Of a stretch of 7,466 bases of DNA, positions 1 to 6,400 are shown piece by piece (position 1 is the stretch's first letter; each line of letters begins with the position of its first letter). Under the pieces are notes generated by a model. It was not told the origin of the DNA and ran no database searches. It saw nothing but the letters and a program-made list of their open reading frames with translations. Location of the stretch: assembly GCA_946616385.1 (NCBI GenBank), contig CAMOIZ010000049.1, forward strand, positions 1 through 7,466, given 5' to 3'. This DNA comes from an uncultured Bacteroidales bacterium. Its GTDB lineage: Bacteria > Bacteroidota > Bacteroidia > Bacteroidales > UBA932. A program made the position numbers and the translations under genes.

Positions 1-85
1 ACTCATCTAACCACATAATTAATAACACTAAAACTAATAACCAATAGGTTGAAGGGGAAGAACTCTCACTTACTCAACCCGGGTA
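1..85 (-). other. Untranslated leader of a transcript leaving the window
   Basis: This stretch is downstream of the minus-strand promoter at 86-116 and runs off the left edge. It is AT-rich and I find no convincing reading frame on either strand. It is best read as the 5' leader of a transcript whose gene lies outside the window. A structural RNA operon is one possibility, because the promoter resembles rRNA-operon promoters. No part of a 16S gene can be recognised here. Confidence 0.4.
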
Positions 86-116
86 CAAAGGTACTACAAA
101 AATTTGGAATTGCAAA
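86..116 (-). promoter_or_regulatory. Strong Bacteroidota-type promoter with A/T-rich upstream tract
   Basis: On the minus strand a -33 element TTTG (113-116) is followed after 19 bases by a -7 element TACCTTTG (86-93). This matches the Bacteroidota primary-sigma consensus TTTG / TAnnTTTG. Just upstream, 117-150 is almost pure A and T in phased runs, like an UP element. The initial transcribed region starts TACCCGGG. This combination is what I would expect at an rRNA operon or other very active gene. Transcription would start near 80 and leave the window. The motif is seen directly; the rRNA assignment is inference. Confidence 0.7.
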
Positions 117-178
117 TATTTTTTAAAAATTTTTGAAAAAATTTAAAAATCGTCTGAAATTTGGTCCCTCTTAAACCG

Positions 179-211
179 AAAACAGCCAACCATAAAATGG
201 AAGGCTGTTTT
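179..211 (-). terminator. Intrinsic terminator after tRNA-Cys
   Basis: AAAACAGCC (179-187) pairs with GGCTGTTTT (203-211), and the loop contains an inner CCAT/ATGG pairing. On the minus strand the stem ends in a TTTT run. It begins 2 nt past the tRNA-Cys discriminator base, so it probably ends the tRNA transcript and any read-through from the permease operon. The symmetrical A and T flanks could let it work in both directions. Confidence 0.8.
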
Positions 212-212
212 G

Positions 213-283
213 AGGTGCGAAGCGGAATCGAACCGCTGTACCAGGTTTTGCAGACCTGTGCCTAACCGCTCGGCCATCGCACC
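213..283 (-). tRNA. tRNA-Cys (anticodon GCA)
   Basis: The minus strand folds into a full cloverleaf of 71 nt. The acceptor is GGTGCGA/TCGCACC, the D arm is closed by GCC/GGC, and the anticodon stem CAGGT/ACCTG carries loop CTGCAAA (anticodon GCA). The T arm AGCGG/CCGCT has loop TTCGATT. The discriminator base is U73, which is the main identity element for cysteinyl-tRNA synthetase. CCA is not encoded. The gene lies 36 nt after the permease stop codon, has its own -7 box at 294-301, and is followed directly by a terminator. Confidence 0.97.
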
Positions 284-293
284 GTTGGGACTG

Positions 294-301
294 CAAAGAT
301 A
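294..301 (-). promoter_or_regulatory. -7 promoter box for tRNA-Cys
   Basis: The minus strand reads TATCTTTG, an exact TAnnTTTG match, ending about 10 nt before the mature tRNA-Cys 5' end at 283. No clean TTTG is found 19-21 bases upstream (only TGTTA-like sequence by the permease stop codon), so the -33 element is weak. The tRNA can therefore be made from this site, from read-through of the upstream operon, or both. Confidence 0.65.
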
Positions 302-319
302 GAAATATTTTTTGAATTC

Positions 320-1492
320 CTAACAGGGATCCTGCACTTTCTTCACGCGGCCTGTCAGCCATATCATATAAAGCCATACGACGGCGATGGCGATTATCGC
401 TGCGATCTGCGATCCGCTTATGTCGCGTATCCAACCGAGTACCGGTGGCAGTATGGCTCCACCTATCAGGCCGACTATCAGCAGGGCGGACACTTCGTTG
501 GCTTTTCCGGGGGCCTTGCGCATTGCAAAAGAGAATACTATTCCGAACAGATTCGCATAGCCGATTCCGAAGATGCAGACGGCAATCAGGGTGGGCACAA
601 GGCCGATATTCCCGAAAACGGCCAGCAATACAAGCCCAAGCAGGGCAAGAGAGCATCCTGCGGCGAAGAACTTCTTGTCGGAGACCTTCAGCAGCAGCGC
701 TCCCCCGGCGAACGCGGCAATCGTACGTGCCGTGAAGTAGATGCTGTTGCACAGATTGGCCTTTTCGGTGGTCAGCCCGAATTCGTCGGTCACGAGACGT
801 GGAAGCGTCATGTTCACGGCCACGTCTGCCGCAACCAAGACCACGATTCCCCAGAAGAATGCGAGGATGTCCTTGTCGCCCAGAAGCACGAGGGTATCCT
901 TGAATCCGACCTTCTTCTGCTCGCGGGGCTGCTCTTCTATCGGAGTCAGCCAGAGCCAGATCAGGCCCAGCAGCGAAAGCCCGGCGTAAATCAGGAACAG
1001 CAGTTGCCATTTTCCCAGCACGGTGGCCGTCCAGAGGGCGATTACCGGCGCAACAATGCTCCCGAAGGCCTTGGTGGCCTGCCCGAAGGTGATTGTAGAG
1101 GTCACCCTTCCGGGATCCACGACGTCGGTCACCAGAGGATTCATGGCAACCTGCAGCACGGTGTTTCCTATGCCTATCAGCGAGAACGCGATCAGCACGG
1201 ATGCAAAGCTGTAATAAAAATAAGGAAGCAGCAGGGCCGCTACGTGAAGCGCAAGGCTCAACACCACCATCTTCTTCCTCCCCCACTTGGTGAGCGCCAT
1301 TCCCACTGGAATCGACAGCAGGAGGAACCAAAGATAGCAAGACAGTGAAATGGTGTTCACCATTCCGTCGGACATGTTGAAGTCGGCTCGCACATTGTTC
1401 GTAACCAGCCCGATCATGTCGATGAATCCCATGGCGAGGAAGCCGAACATGACGGGCAACACGAGTGAGAGAGAATTATTCTTCAATTGCAT
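320..1492 (-). CDS. FucP-like MFS sugar permease
   Basis: This is an integral inner-membrane transporter of the major facilitator superfamily, 390 residues, with about 12 hydrophobic segments covering nearly the whole chain. The MFS motif between helices 2 and 3 is visible as GMALTKWGRKK (residues 64-74). The segment GIGNTVLQVAMNPL (107-120) and the late GLIGGAILPPVLGWIRD (341-357) resemble the fucose/glucose/galactose:proton symporters (FucP family), so proton-driven uptake of a monosaccharide is likely. A soluble linker rich in charged residues (184-198) separates the two halves. The ATG at 1490-1492 overlaps the end of gmhA by 17 nt and has no Shine-Dalgarno, implying translational coupling. 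It is the last gene of the ROK kinase-gmhA-permease operon. The substrate cannot be read from the sequence; the neighbours suggest the sugar used by the ROK kinase. Confidence 0.88.
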   Translation of the reverse strand: MQLKNNSLSLVLPVMFGFLAMGFIDMIGLVTNNVRADFNMSDGMVNTISLSCYLWFLLLSIPVGMALTKWGRKKMVVLSLALHVAALLLPYFYYSFASVLIAFSLIGIGNTVLQVAMNPLVTDVVDPGRVTSTITFGQATKAFGSIVAPVIALWTATVLGKWQLLFLIYAGLSLLGLIWLWLTPIEEQPREQKKVGFKDTLVLLGDKDILAFFWGIVVLVAADVAVNMTLPRLVTDEFGLTTEKANLCNSIYFTARTIAAFAGGALLLKVSDKKFFAAGCSLALLGLVLLAVFGNIGLVPTLIAVCIFGIGYANLFGIVFSFAMRKAPGKANEVSALLIVGLIGGAILPPVLGWIRDISGSQIAAIIAIAVVWLYMIWLTGRVKKVQDPC

Positions 1493-2039
1493 GGATCAGT
1501 ATGTGTATTACTTTTATGTGGATTTCCTGGATGCGGTCGGAATAAGGAGCCGCAGGGGCGCATACGGCGGCATCGGCCATCTCTGCAAGAGGATTGCCGG
1601 CCGGTCCGGTGAGAGCCACAACCTTCATAGCTTTTTTTCTGGCGCTTTCCGCAGCCTTCAGGACGTTTGCAGAACTTCCGCTGGTGCTGATGCCCAAAAG
1701 CACGTCGCCTTCGTTTCCCACGCCTTCCACATAGCGTGAGAAGGCTTCTTCATAGCTGAAGTCGTTGGCCGTGCATGTAAGATATGCAGGGTCGTTGATG
1801 GCTATCGCAGGCATACCAGGGCGGTTGTGTCTGTAGCGTCCTGTCAGTTCCTCGGCAAAATGGGTTGCGTCGCAGAGCGAACCGCCGTTGCCGCAACTGA
1901 TTATTTTCTTGCCGTGGCCGAGGGCATCCTTGCAGATCCGTGCAGCTTTCTCTATCGACTGGAGCGTGTCCGGATCCGCCAGAAAACGCTCCAGCTCGTC
2001 CCTGGCCTCAAGAAGGTCGTGTTTTATTATTTCCAACAT
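1476..2039 (-). CDS. gmhA: Sedoheptulose-7-phosphate isomerase
   Basis: GmhA converts sedoheptulose 7-phosphate to D-glycero-D-manno-heptose 7-phosphate in the cytoplasm, the first step of ADP- or GDP-heptose synthesis for LPS core or surface glycans. The protein is a single SIS domain that I recognise as very close to E. coli GmhA along its length. It shows SCGNGGSLCDATHFAEELTGR (residues 48-68), the phosphate-binding ISTSGSSANV (117-126) and DRIQEIHIKVIHILI (168-182). E64 and H179 match the catalytic Glu65 and His180 of E. coli; H60 matches a metal ligand. The frame opens further to a TTG at 2054, inside the kinase gene. I prefer the ATG at 2039 because it aligns with the E. coli N-terminus; it lies 4 nt after the kinase stop and gives 187 residues. 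The 3' end overlaps the permease start by 17 nt. Confidence 0.93.
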   Translation of the reverse strand: MLEIIKHDLLEARDELERFLADPDTLQSIEKAARICKDALGHGKKIISCGNGGSLCDATHFAEELTGRYRHNRPGMPAIAINDPAYLTCTANDFSYEEAFSRYVEGVGNEGDVLLGISTSGSSANVLKAAESARKKAMKVVALTGPAGNPLAEMADAAVCAPAAPYSDRIQEIHIKVIHILIHAIEE

Positions 2040-2043
2040 ATTG

Positions 2044-3012
2044 CTATCGTTCAATGGCAGCGGCGAGCGAGAGAGCGGCTACATCGCCGATGGCCTCGCC
2101 GAGTTCTGCGGGTTTCACCTGGCATACGGCGGCAGCGCCGGGAAGGGCGTCGCGGTCGATCGCGGCCTGCATGAAAGGCCGGATCAGTTCTTCGGCCCTT
2201 ACGAAAATACTTCCGATGGCAATCACCTCGGGGTTCAGCATGTCGATCACCATGGCAAGGGCCCGGCCCAGATATGTGGCGGATGTGCGGTAGATGCTCT
2301 TTGCGAGTTCATCCCCTGCTTTGGCGGCCTCGGCCACGGTTTTGGCAGTTATAGCAGACAAATTGCCATCGGCGCACCACGCCACCTTCTCCCCCATCAT
2401 CAGTTTTTCTTTCACGGCGCTTGCGGCTAGCTGGGCGATGCCTCCGCCGCTGGCGAATCCTTCTACCGAACCGGCCTTTCCGTAGCCCACAGGGCCGAAT
2501 TCCGAAAGCCGGATATGTCCGAGTTCGCCGGCATTGTCGTTGGTGCCCGAGTAGAGTTTGCCATCAAGCACCAGCCCTGCTCCCAGTCCGGTGCCGAAGG
2601 TGAGGAACACCATGTTGCGGGTGCCCTTCCCGGCGCCATACTTCCACTCCGCAAGGGCGCAGGCGTTGGCATCGTTCTGCAGTGCGGCGGGGATTCCGGT
2701 AGCGTCCTGCACCAGTTTCACTATAGGAATATTGTCCCACCCCGGAAGATTGGGCGGCGACATCACGATCCCCCTGCGGCTGTCCAGCGGTCCTCCGCAC
2801 GAGATACCTATACCATTGGTGTTGCCAGAATCGAGTTTGTGCTTACGGCACATCTCCTTGAGTTCAGAAAGGATATTGGCAATGGTGCCATTTACCTCAG
2901 TGGTTTCGAATCTGGACTTGTCGATGATCTCTACACTGCCGTCAGTGTCTTTGCCGTAAATGACGGCGCATTTGGTGCCGCCGATGTCTATTCCAAGAAG
3001 ATTGGTCTGCAT
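2044..3012 (-). CDS. ROK-family sugar kinase without zinc-binding cysteines
   Basis: This is a cytoplasmic ATP-dependent sugar kinase of 322 residues, the usual ROK length. The phosphate-1 loop DIGGTK is at residues 9-14 and GGPLD at 73-77. The sugar-binding and catalytic ND-A motif is at 113-115, with Asp114 as the likely base. TFGTGLGAG spans 138-146 and ELGH 163-166. The ROK zinc site normally uses that histidine plus three cysteines in CxCGxxGCxE. Here the cysteine positions appear to be V175, Y177 and S182, so the zinc finger is lost while the surrounding GxxG and E184 remain. Family members phosphorylate glucose, GlcNAc, ManNAc, fructose or allose; the substrate here is unknown. It is the first gene of the operon, before gmhA and a sugar permease. 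The start is fixed by the invariant DIGGTK, which sits only eight residues in. Confidence 0.9.
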   Translation of the reverse strand: MQTNLLGIDIGGTKCAVIYGKDTDGSVEIIDKSRFETTEVNGTIANILSELKEMCRKHKLDSGNTNGIGISCGGPLDSRRGIVMSPPNLPGWDNIPIVKLVQDATGIPAALQNDANACALAEWKYGAGKGTRNMVFLTFGTGLGAGLVLDGKLYSGTNDNAGELGHIRLSEFGPVGYGKAGSVEGFASGGGIAQLAASAVKEKLMMGEKVAWCADGNLSAITAKTVAEAAKAGDELAKSIYRTSATYLGRALAMVIDMLNPEVIAIGSIFVRAEELIRPFMQAAIDRDALPGAAAVCQVKPAELGEAIGDVAALSLAAAIER

Positions 3013-3019
3013 ATATGCA
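3008..3019. repeat. 12-bp perfect palindrome over the kinase start codon
   Basis: TGCATATATGCA is its own reverse complement. It covers the ATG of the ROK kinase (3010-3012), the expected transcription start, and the last two bases of the -7 box (3018-3025). A dimeric regulator could bind here, or it may simply reflect AT-rich sequence around the start. No regulator gene is in the window. Confidence 0.4.
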
Positions 3020-3046
3020 AATATAAGTTTTTTTCGAAATAAACAA
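3018..3046 (-). promoter_or_regulatory. Promoter of the kinase-gmhA-permease operon
   Basis: On the minus strand, TTG (3044-3046) and TATATTTG (3018-3025) are separated by 18 bases, a good Bacteroidota promoter. Only five bases lie between the -7 box and the ATG, so transcription should begin almost at the start codon and the mRNA would be leaderless or nearly so. The -33 element is only one base from the plus-strand -7 box at 3048-3055, so the two divergent promoters probably compete for RNA polymerase. Confidence 0.7.
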
Positions 3047-3047
3047 C

Positions 3048-3055
3048 TAACTTTG
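3048..3055 (+). promoter_or_regulatory. -7 promoter box for the small membrane protein gene
   Basis: TAACTTTG matches TAnnTTTG. It stands 31 nt before the ATG at 3087, giving a leader of about 25-28 nt. The region 19-21 bases upstream is T-rich (around 3028-3034) without a clear TTG, so the -33 element is weak. It is back to back with the kinase promoter on the opposite strand. Confidence 0.55.
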
Positions 3056-3086
3056 TGACCGGCTCCATCATAAACAGAATCAGAGT

Positions 3087-3290
3087 ATGAAAATAAAGAA
3101 AAGAAAAGTCAGGCATGCCGCCATATTCTTTATCTGCTGGTTTGCCCTCCTGGTCATTCTGGTTGACGGCGTTCTTGAATTCCAGACGCTGGTCGACTTT
3201 TTCGGCTCATACATCCTTGTAGAGATTACTCTATTGCTTCTGGTGATTCTTCCTACCGTGGCAGTTTATTTACTCACCAAGGAACGGTAA
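3087..3290 (+). CDS. Small two-helix membrane protein, function unknown
   Basis: This is a 67-residue protein and the only plus-strand gene. A very basic N-terminus (KIKKRK at residues 2-7) precedes a hydrophobic segment at about 10-27. A short linker with acidic residues follows, then a second hydrophobic segment at about 40-63, and a charged KER end. The positive-inside rule predicts both ends in the cytoplasm and a short periplasmic loop. I do not recognise a family. Support for being real comes from the AUG, the TAACTTTG promoter box 31 nt upstream, the membrane-protein-like composition, and the lack of any competing gene on the other strand. It diverges from the kinase operon and converges on tRNA-Ala; no clear plus-strand terminator follows. 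Function cannot be inferred; it could be a small membrane-stress or assembly factor, but nothing here shows that. Confidence 0.65.
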   Translation: MKIKKRKVRHAAIFFICWFALLVILVDGVLEFQTLVDFFGSYILVEITLLLLVILPTVAVYLLTKER

Positions 3291-3310
3291 GCGTTCTTCC
3301 GACGGCAAGC

Positions 3311-3349
3311 AAAAGAAAACCAAGGACTTAAGTTATACCTTAAATCCTT
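3311..3349 (-). terminator. Intrinsic terminator after tRNA-Ala
   Basis: AAGGACTTAAG (3322-3332) pairs with CTTAAATCCTT (3339-3349) around a six-base loop. In minus-strand RNA the single imperfect position becomes a G-U pair, so the 11-bp stem is continuous. It is followed by GGTTTTCTTTTG. It starts 7 nt after tRNA-Ala and probably ends the tRNA transcript and any read-through from the galactosidase operon. On the plus strand no U-run follows, so it would poorly terminate the small membrane-protein gene. Confidence 0.8.
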
Positions 3350-3356
3350 GACCTTG

Positions 3357-3429
3357 TGGAGTATAGGGGATTCGAACCCCTGACCTACAGATTGCGAACC
3401 TGTCGCTCTACCAACTGAGCTAATACCCC
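3357..3429 (-). tRNA. tRNA-Ala (anticodon CGC)
   Basis: A complete 73-nt cloverleaf is present on the minus strand. The acceptor GGGGTAT/ATACTCC includes a G3-U70 wobble, the hallmark identity element of alanine tRNA, with A73 as discriminator. The D arm is GCTC/GAGC. The anticodon stem ACAGG/TCTGT (one G-U pair) carries loop TTCGCAA, anticodon CGC, reading GCG. The T arm is AGGGG TTCGAAT CCCCT. CCA is not encoded. A CGC alanine tRNA fits a genome with GC-rich codon use. It sits 49 nt after the galactosidase stop codon, with a -7 box and a leader hairpin in between. Confidence 0.96.
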
Positions 3430-3431
3430 GG

Positions 3432-3449
3432 GTCCTGCCGAAGCAGGAC
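3432..3449 (-). other. Stable UUCG hairpin in the tRNA-Ala leader
   Basis: In minus-strand RNA, GUCCUGC and GCAGGAC form a perfect 7-bp stem closed by an extra-stable C(UUCG)G tetraloop. It ends 2 nt before the mature tRNA-Ala 5' end. No U-run follows, so it is not an ordinary terminator. It may influence RNase P processing of the precursor, or form the 3' end of the galactosidase mRNA after tRNA excision. Its role is inference; the fold is plain in the sequence. Confidence 0.65.
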
Positions 3450-3469
3450 TTCAATACCGTTTCCGGTCG

Positions 3470-3477
3470 CAAATATA
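3470..3477 (-). promoter_or_regulatory. -7 promoter box for tRNA-Ala
   Basis: The minus strand reads TATATTTG (TAnnTTTG) immediately downstream of the galactosidase stop codon. Any -33 element must lie within the last codons of that gene. The nearest TTTG (3502-3505) gives a long 24-base spacer, so this is a partial match. Transcription would start near 3463-3466, about 35 nt before the tRNA. Confidence 0.5.
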
Positions 3478-3478
3478 A

Positions 3479-6400
3479 TTATTTTCTTCCGATTGTGAAT
3501 TCAAAGTGATAATTTTGGTTGCTCCAAAGGGTACGGCTGGCTTCGGGTTTGGCGCCCCAGCTGTCGTAACCGCCGACGCCGGTCATTGCGCCGTCGATGC
3601 AGAGCTCCACATAATCACGCACGGGAATATCGTTCACATGGCCCCAGATGCGGCTGCCGTCTTCGTTTCGGGGATCAAGGTCTTCGATCGAAGCGCGAAG
3701 GGCGTTGAATTCGAAGGTCTTGTCGCCGGCAAGCACGCGGGCTTTGCCGATTTCAAGCCAGTCGCAATCGGTATGGTGTCCGCTTTCCTGCGGGCGTACG
3801 TAAGGATAGAGCGATGCCTCCGCACTCCCCTCATATAGACCGAGGAAGGCAGCGGTATTGCGGTCGATGTAGTTCTCCACAGGCCCGCGGCCGAAGTAGC
3901 GGAACTTGTCGGCGGAAGCTTTCATGCGAGTGCGGAAACCGATGCGGGGCACTTCCTGGGCTTCTTCTGCGGAACCGTGGAAATCGCTTGTGATGCGCAG
4001 GTCGCCGGCATAGCTGAGGCGGTAGGCCACGGTGATGTCGCAACCCTTGGGAAGGCTGTATTCTATGTAGATGCAGGCCGCATTCTCTTCCTGTTCAATG
4101 TCGACATTGCGGACTACGGGATCATTCTTCCATTCGGCTCCGCGCACGGGATACTTGTTGCCCCAGTCGTTGTCGATGGGGGCACGCCAGAAGTTGAGCT
4201 TCAGTCCGAAGTCCTTGTCGAACATGTTCCTGCCACGGCTCTTGAAGGAGATCACCTGGCCCTTGGCAACATCCATGACCAGTTTGGAACGTTTGCCCTT
4301 GAGAGTGACGATCTCTCCGTTTGCGCCGGTTACCTTGCACTTGACTTCGCCTGCGAGCTGCTTTGCCAAAGGAGCATCCGCACGCACCAGAACCACCTGG
4401 TCCGAAGCCAGCAGGCAGTCCTCGTCCAACTCGGGCTGGGCACCGGCATTGCTTGCATAGAAGTTGATGTACCAGCTATGGTCCATCGCCATCGAGGGCA
4501 GATCGATCTTGAAGGTCTCCGAGCCCTGGGGAGCTGTGCTGAAGTGCAGGTCGCCTTCGGAGACCACTTCGCCGTCGCAGAAAAGCTTCCAAGCGAAATC
4601 ATAAATGTCCAGTGAACGGAAGTAGTTGCGATTCAGTACCTTGAACTCTCCTGGAACGGCTCCGGCGCTGATTTCCACGTTCTGATACCAGTGCTTGATT
4701 TCCTCTGCTGCTGGATGCGGATCGAGGTCGGGATTGACTACGCCGTTGCAGTTGAAATTGCGGTCGGCGAACCACTTGGCGGGGTCCTTCTCAATGTCGC
4801 CGTAGTCGCCGCCGTAGGTCCAGTACTTGCGGCCCTGTGCATCCTTGACGGCAAGTCCCTGGTCCACCCAGTCCCAGATGAAACCGCCCTGCATGCGCGG
4901 ATGACTGTACATCACCTGCCACATAAGGTCGAATGAACCGTTGGAATTGCCCATTGCATGCGAGTATTCGCAACTTACATAGGGTTTGAGGCAGGGATTG
5001 TCGTCCCTCTCGAACACCAGGTTGGTGATCTTCGGATACATGGGGCAGTGGATGTCTGTGCCTTCCATTCCCTCGGTACGCTCGTACAGCACGGGACGGT
5101 TCATTTTCCCTTCCTCAAGGCCTTTCAGGAGTTTGTAAGTGCCGAGGAAGTTCACGCCCATACCGGCCTCGTTGCCCAGCGAAAGCAGGGTGACGCAGGG
5201 GTAGTTGCGCGTGCGCATATACATGTTGAGAGTGCGGTCCTTGTGTTTGGTGAACCACTCGGCATGCTTCGCGAGCGACTTCTCGCCGTAGCCCATTCCG
5301 TGGCTTTCGATGTTGGTCTCATCGTACACATAGAACCCCAGGCTGTCGCAGAGTTCGTAGAACGCGCGCGGCTGAGGATAGTGGCAGGTGCGGATGGCGT
5401 TCACGTTGTGCTCCTTCATCACCAGCAGGCTCCTGCGGATGTAGTCGCGGTCGGTGTAATGGCCCGTGAACTCATTGTGTTCGTGCATGTTGACGCCCTT
5501 GAACTTGATGGGCTGGCCGTTGAAGTAGAAGATGTCTCCCTTGATCTCCGTGCGGCGGAAACCCACGTCGAAGCGGGCGTACTCCCCTTCCTTCTCGAGC
5601 ACGAGAGTGTAGAGTTCGGGGGTCTCGGCACTCCACTTGCGGACCGAAGGAATCACACCCTTGAAAGGCACCGTGCCCTCGGCCACCTTGCTTCCGTCCT
5701 TGTCGAGCAGGCAGAAATTCGTGCCTTCGTTGGCGTAGAGGCGGAAATCACCGTTTGCATAAGAGTCGTCAAGCGTGGAGACCACCTCGAAATCGAAGTC
5801 CTGCCTGATCTTCTCGGAAGAGAGATAAACGTCGCGCTCGATTCCGCTGATGCGCCAGAAATCCTGGCACTCCAGCCATGAACCCGTGCTCCAGCGCGTC
5901 ATGCGCAGCACAAGTTCATTCTCCCCGTCCTTGAGGTAAGGGGTGATGTCGATGCGGGCAAGGTCCTTGGAATCCTCGCTGTAGGCGATCTGTTTCCCGT
6001 TCAGGATGGTGTACACGCCGGATTTCACACCGCAGAGGTTAAGATACACCTCGCGTCCCGCCCATTCGGCAGGCACGGTGAAGTTCCTGCGGTAGATACC
6101 CACGGGGATGTCGTCCGGAAGAGTCGGGGGCTGAGGATCCACGGGCGCGAACTCATAGGGGATGTTCACGTAGATGGGAATTCCCCATCCCTGCACTTCC
6201 CAGTTGCCGGGGACCTTGATCTTGTTCCACACCTGCCCTTCGAGGCTGGCGGGAACCTGCTTTTCGGAATCGAAGTAGAGGAAGTCCCATTCTCCGTTCA
6301 GACTGCGGTAGAACGGGCTCTGCTCGATGTTATTCTTGATTGCAGCTTCGCTCGTGGGGAAGAAGACCACTTCTGTGCGTTTCTGCTGTGCATTTACGGA

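Noticed and set aside
117..155. A/T-rich tract as a replication origin or phage attachment site
   Set aside because: There are no DnaA-box repeats, no integrase gene and no duplicated tRNA end nearby; the tract is better explained as an upstream promoter element.
171..1340. Minus-strand 389-codon open frame overlapping the permease and tRNA-Cys
   Set aside because: It lies out of frame with the clear MFS gene, is rich in Arg, His and Gly with no membrane or domain pattern, and reads straight through the tRNA and terminator. It is a shadow of the GC-rich permease.
3322..3349. Hairpin as a terminator for the plus-strand small gene
   Set aside because: The stem is good, but on the plus strand no U-run follows (GACCTTGTGG), so I assign it to the minus-strand tRNA transcript.
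213..3429. tRNA genes as integration sites for a mobile island
   Set aside because: I see no repeated tRNA 3' fragment, integrase, transposase or shift in base composition between the two tRNAs; all genes in between look resident.
3266..3472. Minus-strand frame of 68 codons across tRNA-Ala
   Set aside because: It translates a functional tRNA and its terminator; the GFESPILH-like string is the familiar artefact of translating a tRNA T arm.
4958..5881. Plus-strand 307-codon open frame antisense to the galactosidase
   Set aside because: It opposes the TIM barrel region with all GH2 motifs intact on the other strand. Its Val-, Ala-, Glu- and His-rich composition is what the reverse complement of such codons yields, and no promoter box precedes it.
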